35,147 nt of DNA from Fuerstiella sp. (lineage in GTDB: Bacteria; Planctomycetota; Planctomycetia; Planctomycetales; Planctomycetaceae): positions 1-35,147 of the forward strand of contig JAQWLN010000223.1 of the NCBI GenBank assembly GCA_029247265.1, in the 5' to 3' direction. Every line of letters begins with the position of its first letter. Position 1 is the stretch's first letter. This document shows positions 17,241 through 25,876 of this stretch, in pieces. The translations under genes were made by a program, and so were the position numbers. Under the pieces are notes generated by a model. That model searched no databases, was not told the DNA's origin, and worked only from the letters and a program-made list of their open reading frames with translations.

Positions 17241-17505
17241 CTTGTTTGTGTGACTCCGAAGAACGTGGTCGGGTAAGTGGACGGGCCACATTGAAGCGTG
17301 AATTCAGAACAATTGCGAGTCGATGGGCCGGGTTCGCGTCCTGATGTCCCGAATTCCGCAGACGGCGTCCGCGTTTTGTCGGTTTAAGAGTGTCATCCTT
17401 GATTTATGCTGAGTGACCTGCGGAAACGGAACATCGATTTTCAGTCGGTCGCTCGACTTTTTCGTTGCGGCCATTCCGCATAACAATGCAACACGGAAGC
17501 ACCTC

Positions 17506-18384
17506 ATGAGTGACGTTGAGTATCTGATTTTTGACGTGGAAGCCGTCGGTGACGGTGATTTGATTCAACGAGTCCGGTACCCGAACGAAGATCTGCTGCC
17601 TCGGAATGCCGTTGAACGTTACAGCGCCGACCTGCTGGAGCAGACGGGGCGCGACGTAATTCCACCCACGTTCGTTGTTCCTGTGTCGGTTGCCGTGGCG
17701 AAAGTTTCCACAACGTTCCAGTTGCTGGACCTGACCGTTCTGGACGCGCCGTTGTTTCGTCCGGAACAGATCACTCGAAAATTCTGGCAGGGTTGGGAAC
17801 ATTACGGACGTCCCACATTTGTCACGTTCAACGGTCGCGGCTACGACATGCCGGTTCTTGAACTGGGCGCGTTTCGACACGGAATCAGTTTACCCGCGTG
17901 GTTCAACGTGGAGTCGCGGTCGTTCGAACAGGCTCGAAATCGCTACAACATTGATCGCCACATTGATTTGCAGGATCTGTTTTCCAACTTCAGCGCGATG
18001 CGGGTCAATGGGGGTCTGAATCTGGTATCCAACCTGATCGACAAGCCCGGGAAATCGGGGATTGACGGTTCCCAGGTGCAGGATCTGTATTTCGATGGAC
18101 ATGCCGACCGCATCAACGATTACTGTCGCTGTGACGTACTGGATACGTATTTCGTTTTCCTACGTACTCGAGTGTTAATCGGTCGCCTGAGCCTGGAAGA
18201 CGAAGAAATGCTGGTCGCTGAAACACGTGAGATGCTGGAGTCGCAGGCTGGCGATCATCCGGCGTACGCGCACTATCTTGAATTCTGGGACCGACGGCTG
18301 GAACAGGCAGAACGTCGACAGTCCGCTGCAGTAGAGGACGCGGATTCTGCTGACCCGGCCGCCGCACAGTCTGAGAGTTCGTGA
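17506..18384 (+). CDS. Predicted PolB-like 3'-5' exonuclease
   Basis: A 292-residue exonuclease of the DnaQ-like fold, resembling the stand-alone proofreading domain of family B DNA polymerases. Acidic catalytic positions are visible: D10 and E12 in 'LIFDVEAV' (Exo I), D114 in '[13 protein letters not shown]' (Exo II), and Y206/D210 in '[15 protein letters not shown]' (Exo III). No polymerase domain is attached. The C-terminal 30 residues are an acidic, Ala-rich tail without recognisable structure. The start is ATG 17506; the frame is open further upstream to 17413, but the extra residues do not look conserved. It diverges from moxR (265-base gap) and converges with the DUF1501 gene. Likely role: DNA repair or nucleic-acid degradation, inferred from the fold only. 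Confidence 0.85.
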   Translation: MSDVEYLIFDVEAVGDGDLIQRVRYPNEDLLPRNAVERYSADLLEQTGRDVIPPTFVVPVSVAVAKVSTTFQLLDLTVLDAPLFRPEQITRKFWQGWEHYGRPTFVTFNGRGYDMPVLELGAFRHGISLPAWFNVESRSFEQARNRYNIDRHIDLQDLFSNFSAMRVNGGLNLVSNLIDKPGKSGIDGSQVQDLYFDGHADRINDYCRCDVLDTYFVFLRTRVLIGRLSLEDEEMLVAETREMLESQAGDHPAYAHYLEFWDRRLEQAERRQSAAVEDADSADPAAAQSESS

Positions 18385-18429
18385 GCAAGTGACGGCTCGG
18401 GAGCACCTGGCGACCAGATGAAAAATTGT

Positions 18430-18489
18430 GTGCCACTGGCTTGGCCAGTGAGTGAACGAATCACAGAACAATGGCAGAGCCAACGGCAC
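18430..18489. repeat. REP-like inverted repeat, copy 2 (degenerate)
   Basis: The left arm 18430-18450 matches the left arm at 4809-4829 in all but one of 21 bases (TTG replaces TTT in the loop). The right arm 18469-18489 is a decayed version of the arm at 4848-4868, with four substitutions. The spacing is identical (18 bases between arms), so the two elements share a common ancestor. It lies between the ends of the exonuclease and DUF1501 genes. Confidence 0.8.
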
Positions 18490-18530
18490 CCGTGACGAAT
18501 TTCAGACGCCGACCCTCGGCTGCAATCTGA

Positions 18531-19991
18531 TCACGTCAGGATATCTCGCAACACGTGTCCATGGACATCCGTAAGACGACGATCAAAACCATTGTGACGA
18601 TACGTGAGCCGCGTATGCTCAAGGCCCAGCAGGTGCAGGATTGTCGCGTTCAAGTCGTGAATGGACGACACATCTTCAACCGCCTTGAATCCCAGTTCAT
18701 CGGTTTGGCCGTAGCTGGATCCGCGTTTGACTCCGGCACCGCCCAGCCAGGCAGTGAAGCCCTGAGGATTGTGGTCTCGCCCCTTTGCCCCTTTTTGAAA
18801 CATGGGCATACGGCCGAATTCCGTACACCACACGACCAATGTATTTTCCAGAAGGCCTCGTTGTTTCATGTCGTTAAACAGAGCAGCGGCTGGCTGGTCC
18901 AGAATTTCTCCGTGGATGTCATACTGGTTGCGCAGATCGGAATGGCCATCCCAGTTCAGGCGACCGCCGCTGGCATAGGAACCGTTGAATAACTGCACAA
19001 AGCGCACGCCGTTTTCAATCAGTCGTCGTGCCAGGATAGCGTTCTTCGCAAATGCTGCCTTTGTTTCGTTTGCGGAATCGGCTCCGTACATCTTCAGCGT
19101 GTCAGCAGTCTCCGTGGACAGATCGGTAATCTTCGGCACAGACAGCTGCATTCGGGCGGCCAGTTCGTAGCTGGCGATGCGGGCGGACAGGTTGCTGTCA
19201 CCCGGATTTCGCTTCAGGTGCTGTTCATTCAGCATAGACAGTAACGATCGAGCCGCCTCGTCCTTGTTTTTTCCAATGCTTCCGGGGGGCGTCAGGTTCC
19301 GAATTGGCTGGCTGCTGTTGAAGGGGGTTCCCTGGAAGACGGCAGGCAGAAAGCCCGGCCCCCAGTTGTTAACGCTGGCCTGCGGAACTCCGCGCGGGTC
19401 CGGAATTGAGACGAATGCAGGCAGATCCTGGTTCTCTGTGCCCAGTGCATAGGTGACCCATGCGCCAATACTGGGGAAGCCATCCAGGACATTACCTGTT
19501 GACAGAAAATTTTCCGCAGGACCGTGAGTGTTCGACTTATTCGTCAGCGTATGCACAAACGATATGTCGTCGACGATGCCGCCCAGATGCGGAATCATGT
19601 CTGAGACCATTTTCCCACACTCACCGCGCGGACGAAAATTGTATTGCGGTCGTGCCAGGTTTCCAGCCGGCCCCTGAAAGGTCACTGCCGGCCCACCTTC
19701 CAGTGGCTGCCCATCGCGTTTGATCAGCTCGGGCTTGTAGTCGTAGGTTTCGAGCTGGCTGCATGCGCCAGCGCAGAATATCACCAGCACATTCTTCGCC
19801 TGTGCCTCGCGATGTCCGCGACGTGGGGCATGCGGTTTTGTGGGGTCAACACTCACTGCGTCGTTGGCCAGCAGCTGGTCTTCATTCAGCAGACTGGCCA
19901 GCGCGACACCCGCCAGGCCGGAAACCGTCTGACCAAACAGGTCACGGCGTTGCAGAAGGTGGCGGCCGTTATGTGAAAGTGTGTTTGTCAT
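18531..19991 (-). CDS. DUF1501 family protein (intact), Tat-type signal
   Basis: A 486-residue DUF1501 protein, an abundant secreted family in planctomycetes related in fold to sulfatases/alkaline phosphatases. The N-terminus '[20 protein letters not shown]' is a twin-arginine-like export signal. The core includes '[22 protein letters not shown]', '[20 protein letters not shown]' and '[17 protein letters not shown]', then '[21 protein letters not shown]', all typical. The start ATG lies two bases after the stop of the DUF1553 gene, which implies translational coupling. Paired genes of this kind are a planctomycete hallmark, and the substrate is unknown. The open frame continues upstream to 20039, but that start would overlap the previous gene. 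Confidence 0.92.
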   Translation of the reverse strand: MTNTLSHNGRHLLQRRDLFGQTVSGLAGVALASLLNEDQLLANDAVSVDPTKPHAPRRGHREAQAKNVLVIFCAGACSQLETYDYKPELIKRDGQPLEGGPAVTFQGPAGNLARPQYNFRPRGECGKMVSDMIPHLGGIVDDISFVHTLTNKSNTHGPAENFLSTGNVLDGFPSIGAWVTYALGTENQDLPAFVSIPDPRGVPQASVNNWGPGFLPAVFQGTPFNSSQPIRNLTPPGSIGKNKDEAARSLLSMLNEQHLKRNPGDSNLSARIASYELAARMQLSVPKITDLSTETADTLKMYGADSANETKAAFAKNAILARRLIENGVRFVQLFNGSYASGGRLNWDGHSDLRNQYDIHGEILDQPAAALFNDMKQRGLLENTLVVWCTEFGRMPMFQKGAKGRDHNPQGFTAWLGGAGVKRGSSYGQTDELGFKAVEDVSSIHDLNATILHLLGLEHTRLTYRHNGFDRRLTDVHGHVLRDILT

Positions 19992-19993
19992 AA

Positions 19994-22900
19994 CTATGGA
20001 ATAAACAGAAACTCGCTGCTGTTGAAAAGTGCTCGGCACAACGTACTCAGTCCGTGAGTCCTGATGGCATTCAGAACGGGGCCCTTTTCTGCCGCTGTTA
20101 AGGGGCGACCCACGGCAAGGCGAAATGCCAGCGCTGCCTGCTGTTCGACAGATTCCCCCGCTTCGGTCTGAACGCGTTTTGCAAACGCATCGGCCTGGTC
20201 GATAACAAACGAGCTGTTGAACAGGTTCAGCGCCTGAATTGCTGTGGTGGACTGGCTGCGTCTGGGCGTAGGAAGTCCGGCATCCGGGCAGTCGAATGCT
20301 CCGAAGACAGGCACCGGCTCCATGCGAATCTTATGAGCGTAGATCATTCGTCGCATCTCGTTGGTCGTGAACTCTTCGACCGGTGGAAAACCGCTCAGTC
20401 CGCCTCGAGTCTTGAAGAAGTTGAAACCCGGTCCTCCGGTCTTCAGATTCAGCTGCCCGCAGACCTGCAGTATGCAATCGCGGATCGCTTCGGCTTCCAG
20501 TCGGCGGCTGGGAAAACGCCACAGCAGTCGGTTACCGGAATCGACGGCAGCAGCGTCTGGCACCTGAGAATCAAGATTCTGCACGTCTTGCGACCGCGAC
20601 GACGCCTGCTGGTACGTCTTTGACGACATGATCAGGCGATGCAGGTACTTGACCGACCATCCGTTGGAAATGAATTCCCGGGCCAGCCAGTCGAGCAGCG
20701 CGGGATGACTGGGCGATGCGCCATTGAGTCCGAAGTCGCTGGACGTTTCGACCAACCCTGTACCAAAGTGATACTGCCAGATCCGGTTGACCATAACTCG
20801 TGCCGCCAGTGGATTGTCTGGCGACGTGATCCACTTCGCCAGCGCCGCTCTGCGATGTACGACATCCGATTCCTGTGGCAGACTGACCGAGCCGATGGAT
20901 GTCAGTACGTGTGGCGCGATTTCGGCGGTCGGCTGTTCCGGATCGCCTCGATTCAAAACAAAGGTCTTATCAGGTTCGCGAAATATTCCCGAAAACACCA
21001 GTTGCGGCTTGCGCAGGTTCGTCTGTTGTGTCTCAAGCTGATGCAGCCGGGTTGCCAATGCCGAGACATCTGTTTCGCCAGCCGATGAGCCATTGCGCAG
21101 CAAAGACGTTACGGTGTCATGTGGCGTACCAAGTCGAAGGCGATCGTCCGACTGCGCGACAACCGTCCAATTCTGTCCATCGGTGGACGTGTCAATCCGA
21201 TAACGAAGTGAAAGGCGGTCATTGAACTTTCCTTCGCGGTCGCGGGCCCATTCGACCTGGTCGATGGATTGGGATTTCGCGAATTCCAGTTGAACCCAAC
21301 CCCTGCCGTTTTCGTTTGAGATCCAGCTGTAGCTGTTGCCGTATTTTCCATCATTAATGTGCTTCAGCTGATGTTTCCCGGTGTTCGAATAATTTCCGGA
21401 CGAGGACGCCTTTGTGCCGTTGTCTGCCAAAGCAATGTTGGTGGGATTGCTGCCGGCGGTGAAGACTTCGAGCTCATCGATGCACGGCTGGTGTTTGTCG
21501 TTATCGATCGTCTCGAAGGATGTGAAACGCATGAAACGGGCTGTGACTGGTTCAAAGCGTTCAACGGTCTTCAGGGCACTGACGGGAGAACGCAGCCGGG
21601 GCAGTGAGAACCCGTCTGCATCTTCTTCCTGCAGCACGATTACGTCTGCGGTGATGCCGGTGCCCGTTTCGCCGCCGCGGAGAATCAGTCGTGTCGTGTT
21701 GGTGAAGTCATGAACGCCGGCATCGGACAGTCCGCTCCACAGAGGCTTCTGTTCTGATTCGCCCTCGGTAACGCCGCTGAAATAATATTGGTCCGCTTGC
21801 GCAATCTGTTTTTGATCGTTCTTCGTGGACAGGTCACCGTCGGCATCCAGCACATAGCGTGCGTCGCGTGTATGCACTCCACTGCCGTGGACTCCCCATG
21901 AAATCCACAGTCGAAATCGCCCAGCGGAATTTGGATTCCATGTGAACACATCTTCATCTGCATGATTATCCCACCATGTGTAGCGGCTTCCGCTGAGATT
22001 GCCGTAACGTGAGTTGTCGCCAACGTCGTTTCGATAGCCTCGGTCAGTTCCATCCGGATTCGTGCCGTGACCGTTTTTCGTCTTCAGCACCGTGACCCGG
22101 CCCGAATCCTCGTCATCAACAACGATTGTTCGGCCGACAAATGCTTTAGGTTCGAATTCATTCAGGCGAATTCTCAACTCGGAGATCCGTGGCTGCAGTG
22201 CATCGGCTTTTGCCGTGCGCCCCTGAAATTCCTCACCCCGAATTTCGCGGTCACCGTAATCAACGCCCGCGAAGAACGCCTGCATGGCATAGTAATCCGT
22301 TTGCGGAATCGGATCGAATTTGTGATCGTGGCATCGAGCACACCCCACCGTCATGCCAAGAAATGTGGCTGTTGTGCCGACGATAATTTCATCCAGTTCC
22401 TCCTGCCGAGCTAACCGTTTTGACTCTTCGTCTTTTCCGATCTGGCCTGGCAAAAGAGCCGCTGCGGCGACCATGAACCCCGTGGCAGCATCTTCACCGA
22501 CGCTGTCCCCTGCCAGTTGCTCAAAGACGAACCGGTCGTAGGGCTTGTCTTTGTTGAACGCCTCGATGACGTAATCGCGGTACGGCCATGCGTTGGGTCG
22601 AGGCGTATTGACTTCGAATCCGTGAGTGTCAGCGTATCGTACGACGTCCAGCCAGTGTTGCGCCCATCGTTCACCGTATCGAGAACTGACCAGCAATTCG
22701 TCGATCAATGCTCGAACAGCTTCTGCTGAGCCGTTGTTCTGCTCGGCTGCTCCTTCGGGTCCAGAGATTCTCTGGGCCCATTCTGCGATTTGCTGAGGCA
22801 CCGGCGGCAGACCGTGCAGGTCCATAAACATTCGGCGGATCAGCGAGACGACATCCGTCTGCTGCGAACGACGAAGTTGGGCGTTTTCAAGGTGGCGATC

Positions 22901-23368
22901 AATGAAAGCGTCGATTGGGTGATCACCGGCTGGCGGTACGACCGTCTTCAGCCGCTGAAATGCCCAGTGCGTCTTCGGATTCGGCTGTGGTTGTTCATTA
23001 GGCGGAGCAGGCGCTCCGCCCGCCAGCCACATCGTGAGCTGTTCAATCTGTTCGGGAGACAGCGGTTCGCCTTCAGGCGGCATTCGGTCTGACTTGTCGG
23101 CGGCAGTGACTCGCAACATCAAATCACTTTGAACTTCATCACCGTTTGTTAACGCTGGTCCGGAATCACCCCCCTTCCGCATATGCTCAACCGTATCAAG
23201 TCGCAGGTTGGCCTCCTGCTTGATCGCTCCGTGGCAGGAATAACATTTCGCCTTAAGAACAGGCTTGACGTCGCGCACGTAGTCAACCTCTGCGGGACAG
23301 GCCGCATCGACAATCAGCGCAGACGTAACCAGAAAGCAGAAGGCGTGTTGAACAGAAATTCGATACAT
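19994..23368 (-). CDS. PSCyt1/DUF1549/DUF1553 cytochrome protein with discoidin-like domain
   Basis: A 1124-residue exported protein. A signal peptide ('[19 protein letters not shown]', cleavage near residue 25) precedes a cytochrome-c domain with heme motif CYSCH at 42-46 and a likely axial Met near 96 ('DRMPPEG'). A DUF1549 domain follows ('[19 protein letters not shown]', then '[20 protein letters not shown]'). At about 636-750 lies a segment resembling a carbohydrate-binding F5/8 C (discoidin) domain ('[20 protein letters not shown]'). DUF1553 ends the protein ('[20 protein letters not shown]', 'NLFNSSFV'). ATG 23368 is chosen because it begins the signal peptide; the frame is open to a TTG at 23512 that overlaps the sigma-factor stop. 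It is coupled to the downstream DUF1501 gene and lies 140 bases downstream of the sigma gene. Confidence 0.93.
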   Translation of the reverse strand: MYRISVQHAFCFLVTSALIVDAACPAEVDYVRDVKPVLKAKCYSCHGAIKQEANLRLDTVEHMRKGGDSGPALTNGDEVQSDLMLRVTAADKSDRMPPEGEPLSPEQIEQLTMWLAGGAPAPPNEQPQPNPKTHWAFQRLKTVVPPAGDHPIDAFIDRHLENAQLRRSQQTDVVSLIRRMFMDLHGLPPVPQQIAEWAQRISGPEGAAEQNNGSAEAVRALIDELLVSSRYGERWAQHWLDVVRYADTHGFEVNTPRPNAWPYRDYVIEAFNKDKPYDRFVFEQLAGDSVGEDAATGFMVAAAALLPGQIGKDEESKRLARQEELDEIIVGTTATFLGMTVGCARCHDHKFDPIPQTDYYAMQAFFAGVDYGDREIRGEEFQGRTAKADALQPRISELRIRLNEFEPKAFVGRTIVVDDEDSGRVTVLKTKNGHGTNPDGTDRGYRNDVGDNSRYGNLSGSRYTWWDNHADEDVFTWNPNSAGRFRLWISWGVHGSGVHTRDARYVLDADGDLSTKNDQKQIAQADQYYFSGVTEGESEQKPLWSGLSDAGVHDFTNTTRLILRGGETGTGITADVIVLQEEDADGFSLPRLRSPVSALKTVERFEPVTARFMRFTSFETIDNDKHQPCIDELEVFTAGSNPTNIALADNGTKASSSGNYSNTGKHQLKHINDGKYGNSYSWISNENGRGWVQLEFAKSQSIDQVEWARDREGKFNDRLSLRYRIDTSTDGQNWTVVAQSDDRLRLGTPHDTVTSLLRNGSSAGETDVSALATRLHQLETQQTNLRKPQLVFSGIFREPDKTFVLNRGDPEQPTAEIAPHVLTSIGSVSLPQESDVVHRRAALAKWITSPDNPLAARVMVNRIWQYHFGTGLVETSSDFGLNGASPSHPALLDWLAREFISNGWSVKYLHRLIMSSKTYQQASSRSQDVQNLDSQVPDAAAVDSGNRLLWRFPSRRLEAEAIRDCILQVCGQLNLKTGGPGFNFFKTRGGLSGFPPVEEFTTNEMRRMIYAHKIRMEPVPVFGAFDCPDAGLPTPRRSQSTTAIQALNLFNSSFVIDQADAFAKRVQTEAGESVEQQAALAFRLAVGRPLTAAEKGPVLNAIRTHGLSTLCRALFNSSEFLFIP

Positions 23369-23508
23369 GCTGTGAATGATAACAACACGGAATGCGCAAA
23401 ACACTGGTAAAGACGTGCGCATACACGAATCCGGAGTCGGGAATCTTTTCCGGATGCTCGGTATCCGATCTGAAATCTGGCCCAGCCTGAAAAGACTCGC
23501 AGCCCTGA

Positions 23509-24057
23509 TCAACTATTCAGCAGTTCGGCAACTGCCGGCGAGTTCTTCACAGCCTGCACAGCGTGATGCAGCCGAGACTTCACTGTGCCAAGTGGCAGCT
23601 CCAGAGCTTCGGCGATTTCCGGTTGAGTCATGTCGTCGACGAAACGCATCAGCAGGATTTCGCGGTGAGCGTCCGACAGAGCTGCCAGCATGACCGTGAA
23701 GTCATCGCGTTCCAGCGAATCCTCGGATTCAGCTGCGGGAAACAGATTGAGATCTTCGTCGTGGCTGGTGGACCGTTGTCTTTTCTTTCGTGAGGCAATC
23801 GAAAGGTTGCGCACAGCGGGATACAGAAACGTCGTCATCTGAGCCGTCAATTCGAATCCGGGAAATTTTCTCACCAGGTAAGCGAACGTTTCCTGCAGCA
23901 CATCCAGAGCATCGTCGTGATGGCCTGTGAAGCGAAACGCCAGACTCACAACCCAATCCCTGTAGCGATGGTACAGAACTGCGAACGCATCGTGATTGCC
24001 GACGTTAATCGCAGCGACTAACTGAAGATCCGTCTGGTTGTCTGCGTCGTTGCTCAT
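23509..24057 (-). CDS. ECF-type RNA polymerase sigma factor
   Basis: A 182-residue sigma-70-family factor containing only regions 2 and 4, as in ECF sigma factors. Region 2 reads 'LYHRYRDWVVSLAFRFTG' then 'DALDVLQETFAYLVRKF'. Region 4 is a helix-turn-helix, 'MTQPEIAEALELPLGTVKSR'. The start ATG is preceded by an AGGGTGTG-like ribosome binding sequence. A match to a classical ECF promoter (GGAAC, 16 bases, GTC) lies on the same strand about 57 bases upstream, suggesting self-activation. The gene diverges from the dockerin/cohesin/VIT-VWA operon. The TM protein encoded first in that operon has a cytoplasmic N-terminus and could regulate it, but no zinc anti-sigma motif (HxxxCxxC) is seen there. 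Confidence 0.93.
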   Translation of the reverse strand: MSNDADNQTDLQLVAAINVGNHDAFAVLYHRYRDWVVSLAFRFTGHHDDALDVLQETFAYLVRKFPGFELTAQMTTFLYPAVRNLSIASRKKRQRSTSHDEDLNLFPAAESEDSLERDDFTVMLAALSDAHREILLMRFVDDMTQPEIAEALELPLGTVKSRLHHAVQAVKNSPAVAELLNS

Positions 24058-24113
24058 TCACACACCCTGAATGCGAAACGGTCGCACCAGGCTCGATTCC
24101 TGATATCGCAACC

Positions 24114-24137
24114 GACAGCCCGCTTGCGCTGGGTTCC
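24114..24137 (-). promoter_or_regulatory. Candidate ECF promoter of the sigma gene
   Basis: On the minus strand GGAAC (24137-24133) is followed by exactly 16 bases and then GTC (24116-24114), the consensus layout for many ECF promoters. GGAAC is half of the 10-base palindrome GTTCCGGAAC (24133-24142). Transcription would start near 24107, giving a leader of about 50 bases. Only a pattern match supports this. Confidence 0.45.
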
Positions 24138-24322
24138 GGAACTGAAGTCGTGCCGATTTGACGTGCAATTACTGAAGAAGTTCGCAGATTGTGTGAACTG
24201 TTTATGCCTGAATGAGCCTTCAATGAGTGAATCGTATGGCATCTGTGTAGCGATCAATTCCCGAACATCGACGGTCTGTATGTGTGTTCACGCAGATTGA
24301 GAGTGCAGAACGTGCGTCGATC

Positions 24323-24359
24323 GTTCAAATGTTTTTGGTGGTTCGAATATTTGTTGGTG
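24323..24359. repeat. Tandem direct repeat, candidate operator
   Basis: Two adjoining units, GTTCAAATGTTTTTGGTG (24323-24340) and GTTCGAATATTTGTTGGTG (24341-24359), match except for a few substitutions and one insertion. They lie about 170 bases upstream of the dockerin gene. Tandem binding sites for a regulator are possible, but no protein can be named. Confidence 0.4.
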
Positions 24360-24512
24360 GTCGCAGCGGCATGTGGCGAGCATTCAGTCGTTTGTAATAC
24401 AGTTCGACCGGTGACGTCGACGCTCGTTGTGGTGCTCCGTGACCTGGTAGCTACGGCCTGCTGTTCTGCGGAATTGATTGAACGAATTCAGCTGTTACGT
24501 GACTGAAGGTTG

Positions 24513-24519
24513 CGGAGGT
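24513..24519 (+). promoter_or_regulatory. Ribosome binding site fixing the dockerin start
   Basis: CGGAGGT lies 8 bases before ATG 24528 and decides that start over the upstream start at 24510 in the same frame. Confidence 0.8.
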
Positions 24520-24527
24520 TACGAAAT

Positions 24528-25067
24528 ATGTCGGAAACAAACATTCCGAAAATGACGGAAGACCAATTGCCACAAGAGGTTGTGGCCAGACTTTGTGAAC
24601 AGGGTGCATCACCGATTTCCGTGCCAAGGACAGTCGATGAAGCCGTTTTGGCGGACACCCGATCCGTTTTGCACGACATAGCGAGGGCGACTCGCGTACA
24701 ACCAGCGCGACGCAGGTGGACGCTGGGAATGGTGTCTGTTGGCAGTCTGGCGGCGGCTTTGCTGATTGCAGTGGCGCCTCAGTGGTTCGATCTGAACCGT
24801 CCGCAGCAGCCGGCACGGTCCGTGGCGGAATACACAAAGGATGCTGCTGAATCGGAATCTGATCGGAATACATCAAGCCTTGTTGCAGCTGTGTTTAAGA
24901 GGGATGACGTTGACGGAAGTGGCAGCGTGGACATTCTGGATGCGTTCGCGCTGGCTCGGCGGGTGCGTCGGTCGGACGCCGACCTGCTGACCTGGGATCA
25001 AAACGGAGACGGTGTCGTGAATGAAGCGGATGTCAAACTGGTCGCGATGAATGCAGTGATGTTGTAG
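24528..25067 (+). CDS. Single-pass membrane protein with C-terminal dockerin domain
   Basis: A 179-residue protein with a cytoplasmic helical N-terminus (about 1-62), one membrane segment at about 65-83 ('LGMVSVGSLAAALLIAVAP'), a Ser/Glu-rich linker and a C-terminal dockerin I-type domain. Two calcium-loop motifs are clear: 'DVDGSGSVDILD' at 127-138 and 'DQNGDGVVNEAD' at 157-168, each followed by a helix. The arrangement is typical of dockerins, which bind cohesins. The layout of a cytoplasmic head, a TM segment and an external sensor is also that of an anti-sigma factor, and the gene starts divergently from an ECF sigma gene. However, no zinc anti-sigma motif is present, so a regulatory role is inference. 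The next gene begins 78 bases later and encodes a cohesin-like protein. Confidence 0.82.
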   Translation: MSETNIPKMTEDQLPQEVVARLCEQGASPISVPRTVDEAVLADTRSVLHDIARATRVQPARRRWTLGMVSVGSLAAALLIAVAPQWFDLNRPQQPARSVAEYTKDAAESESDRNTSSLVAAVFKRDDVDGSGSVDILDAFALARRVRRSDADLLTWDQNGDGVVNEADVKLVAMNAVML

Positions 25068-25145
25068 TCGTGGTGGTCTGTTGAGATTTTCGATTGGGAT
25101 AACAAGCATGTCCCGTGTGGTGTGATAAGGGAAAGGCGACGAACA

Positions 25146-25787
25146 ATGAACGTTGCAACTGATAATCGAAACAAATACGAACGACGGTGGCGGTTGCCGC
25201 TGGCCTGGGTAGTGCTGATTGTTTTCGATCTGTGTCTGGTGGCGATGGTGTGTGCTCAGGATGAAGTCGACAGAGCGACCGACAAGTCGAAGACGGTACA
25301 GGTCGTGATCGGGAAACAGACGCCTGCAGCAGCTGCAGATGGCCAACGCGCTACCGCATTGCCTGAGAAAGGTGCGGGTGTTTCCGTCGTCCAGCTGGAA
25401 GGCCCCAATGACGTCAAGGCGGATGCCGTGCGGTTTGAGGCCATTGACGTGTTCGTCGATTCGGGCAATCAGCCTTTGGCTGCGTATCAGATCGAGCTGG
25501 CCAGTAAGACGCCAGGCGTCGAAATCGTGGGCATTGAAGGCGGTGAACCAGCTGTCTTCGCGGAGCCTCCGTACTACGACCCCAGGGCGATGTCCAATAA
25601 TCGAGTGATAATTGCAGCGTTCACGACGGGCGAGAATCTTCCGGCAGGTCGCTGCCGTGTGGCACGGATTCACGTGCAACTGCAGGGGCCGGGCGTCAAG
25701 GAGTACGAAACGAAACTGAGTGTTTCGGCCACGACTGATGGGAAACGGGTGCCAGCTGAGTTGTCGATTGAGAAGGCTGAGGCTTAG
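25146..25787 (+). CDS. Secreted cohesin-like protein
   Basis: A 213-residue exported protein. The leader 'RRWRLPLAWVVLIVFDLCLVA' ends in a plausible signal-peptidase site near 38 (VCA-QD). After a short linker, residues about 75-205 form one beta-rich domain: 'VFVDSGNQPLAAYQIELA', 'VEIVGIEGGEPAVFAEPPYY', 'NNRVIIAAFTTGENLPAG', 'RVARIHVQLQGPG'. This resembles the jelly-roll cohesin domain. The gene immediately upstream encodes a dockerin domain, so the two products may bind each other. ATG 25146 is preferred to an upstream GTG at 25122 and has a GAAAGG ribosome binding sequence. The similarity is read by eye; a related immunoglobulin-like fold is the alternative. Confidence 0.65.
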   Translation: MNVATDNRNKYERRWRLPLAWVVLIVFDLCLVAMVCAQDEVDRATDKSKTVQVVIGKQTPAAAADGQRATALPEKGAGVSVVQLEGPNDVKADAVRFEAIDVFVDSGNQPLAAYQIELASKTPGVEIVGIEGGEPAVFAEPPYYDPRAMSNNRVIIAAFTTGENLPAGRCRVARIHVQLQGPGVKEYETKLSVSATTDGKRVPAELSIEKAEA

Positions 25788-25876
25788 GGCAGGGTGGTGA
25801 TCGGCTTCAGCGCGAACTCGGCACCTGGCAGAAACAATCAAAATACGAATCACGATCCTACCGAAAGGTGAATGAC

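Larger units (their letters stand above)
24058..24527. other. Divergent intergenic region between sigma and the dockerin operon
   Basis: No convincing gene lies in this 470-base stretch. It contains the candidate ECF promoter at 24114-24137, a tandem imperfect direct repeat at 24323-24359, and, at its right edge, the ribosome binding site for the dockerin gene. No clear plus-strand GGAAC/GTC promoter was found. Confidence 0.55.

Noticed and set aside
24138..24170. A plus-strand GGAAC promoter for the dockerin operon
   Set aside because: GGAAC at 24138 is not followed by GTC at 16 or 17 bases and lies almost 390 bases before the gene.
24528..25067. The dockerin protein called as a zinc anti-sigma factor
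   Set aside because: The HxxxCxxC motif is absent; only the topology and the divergent sigma gene support the idea, so it is kept as inference.
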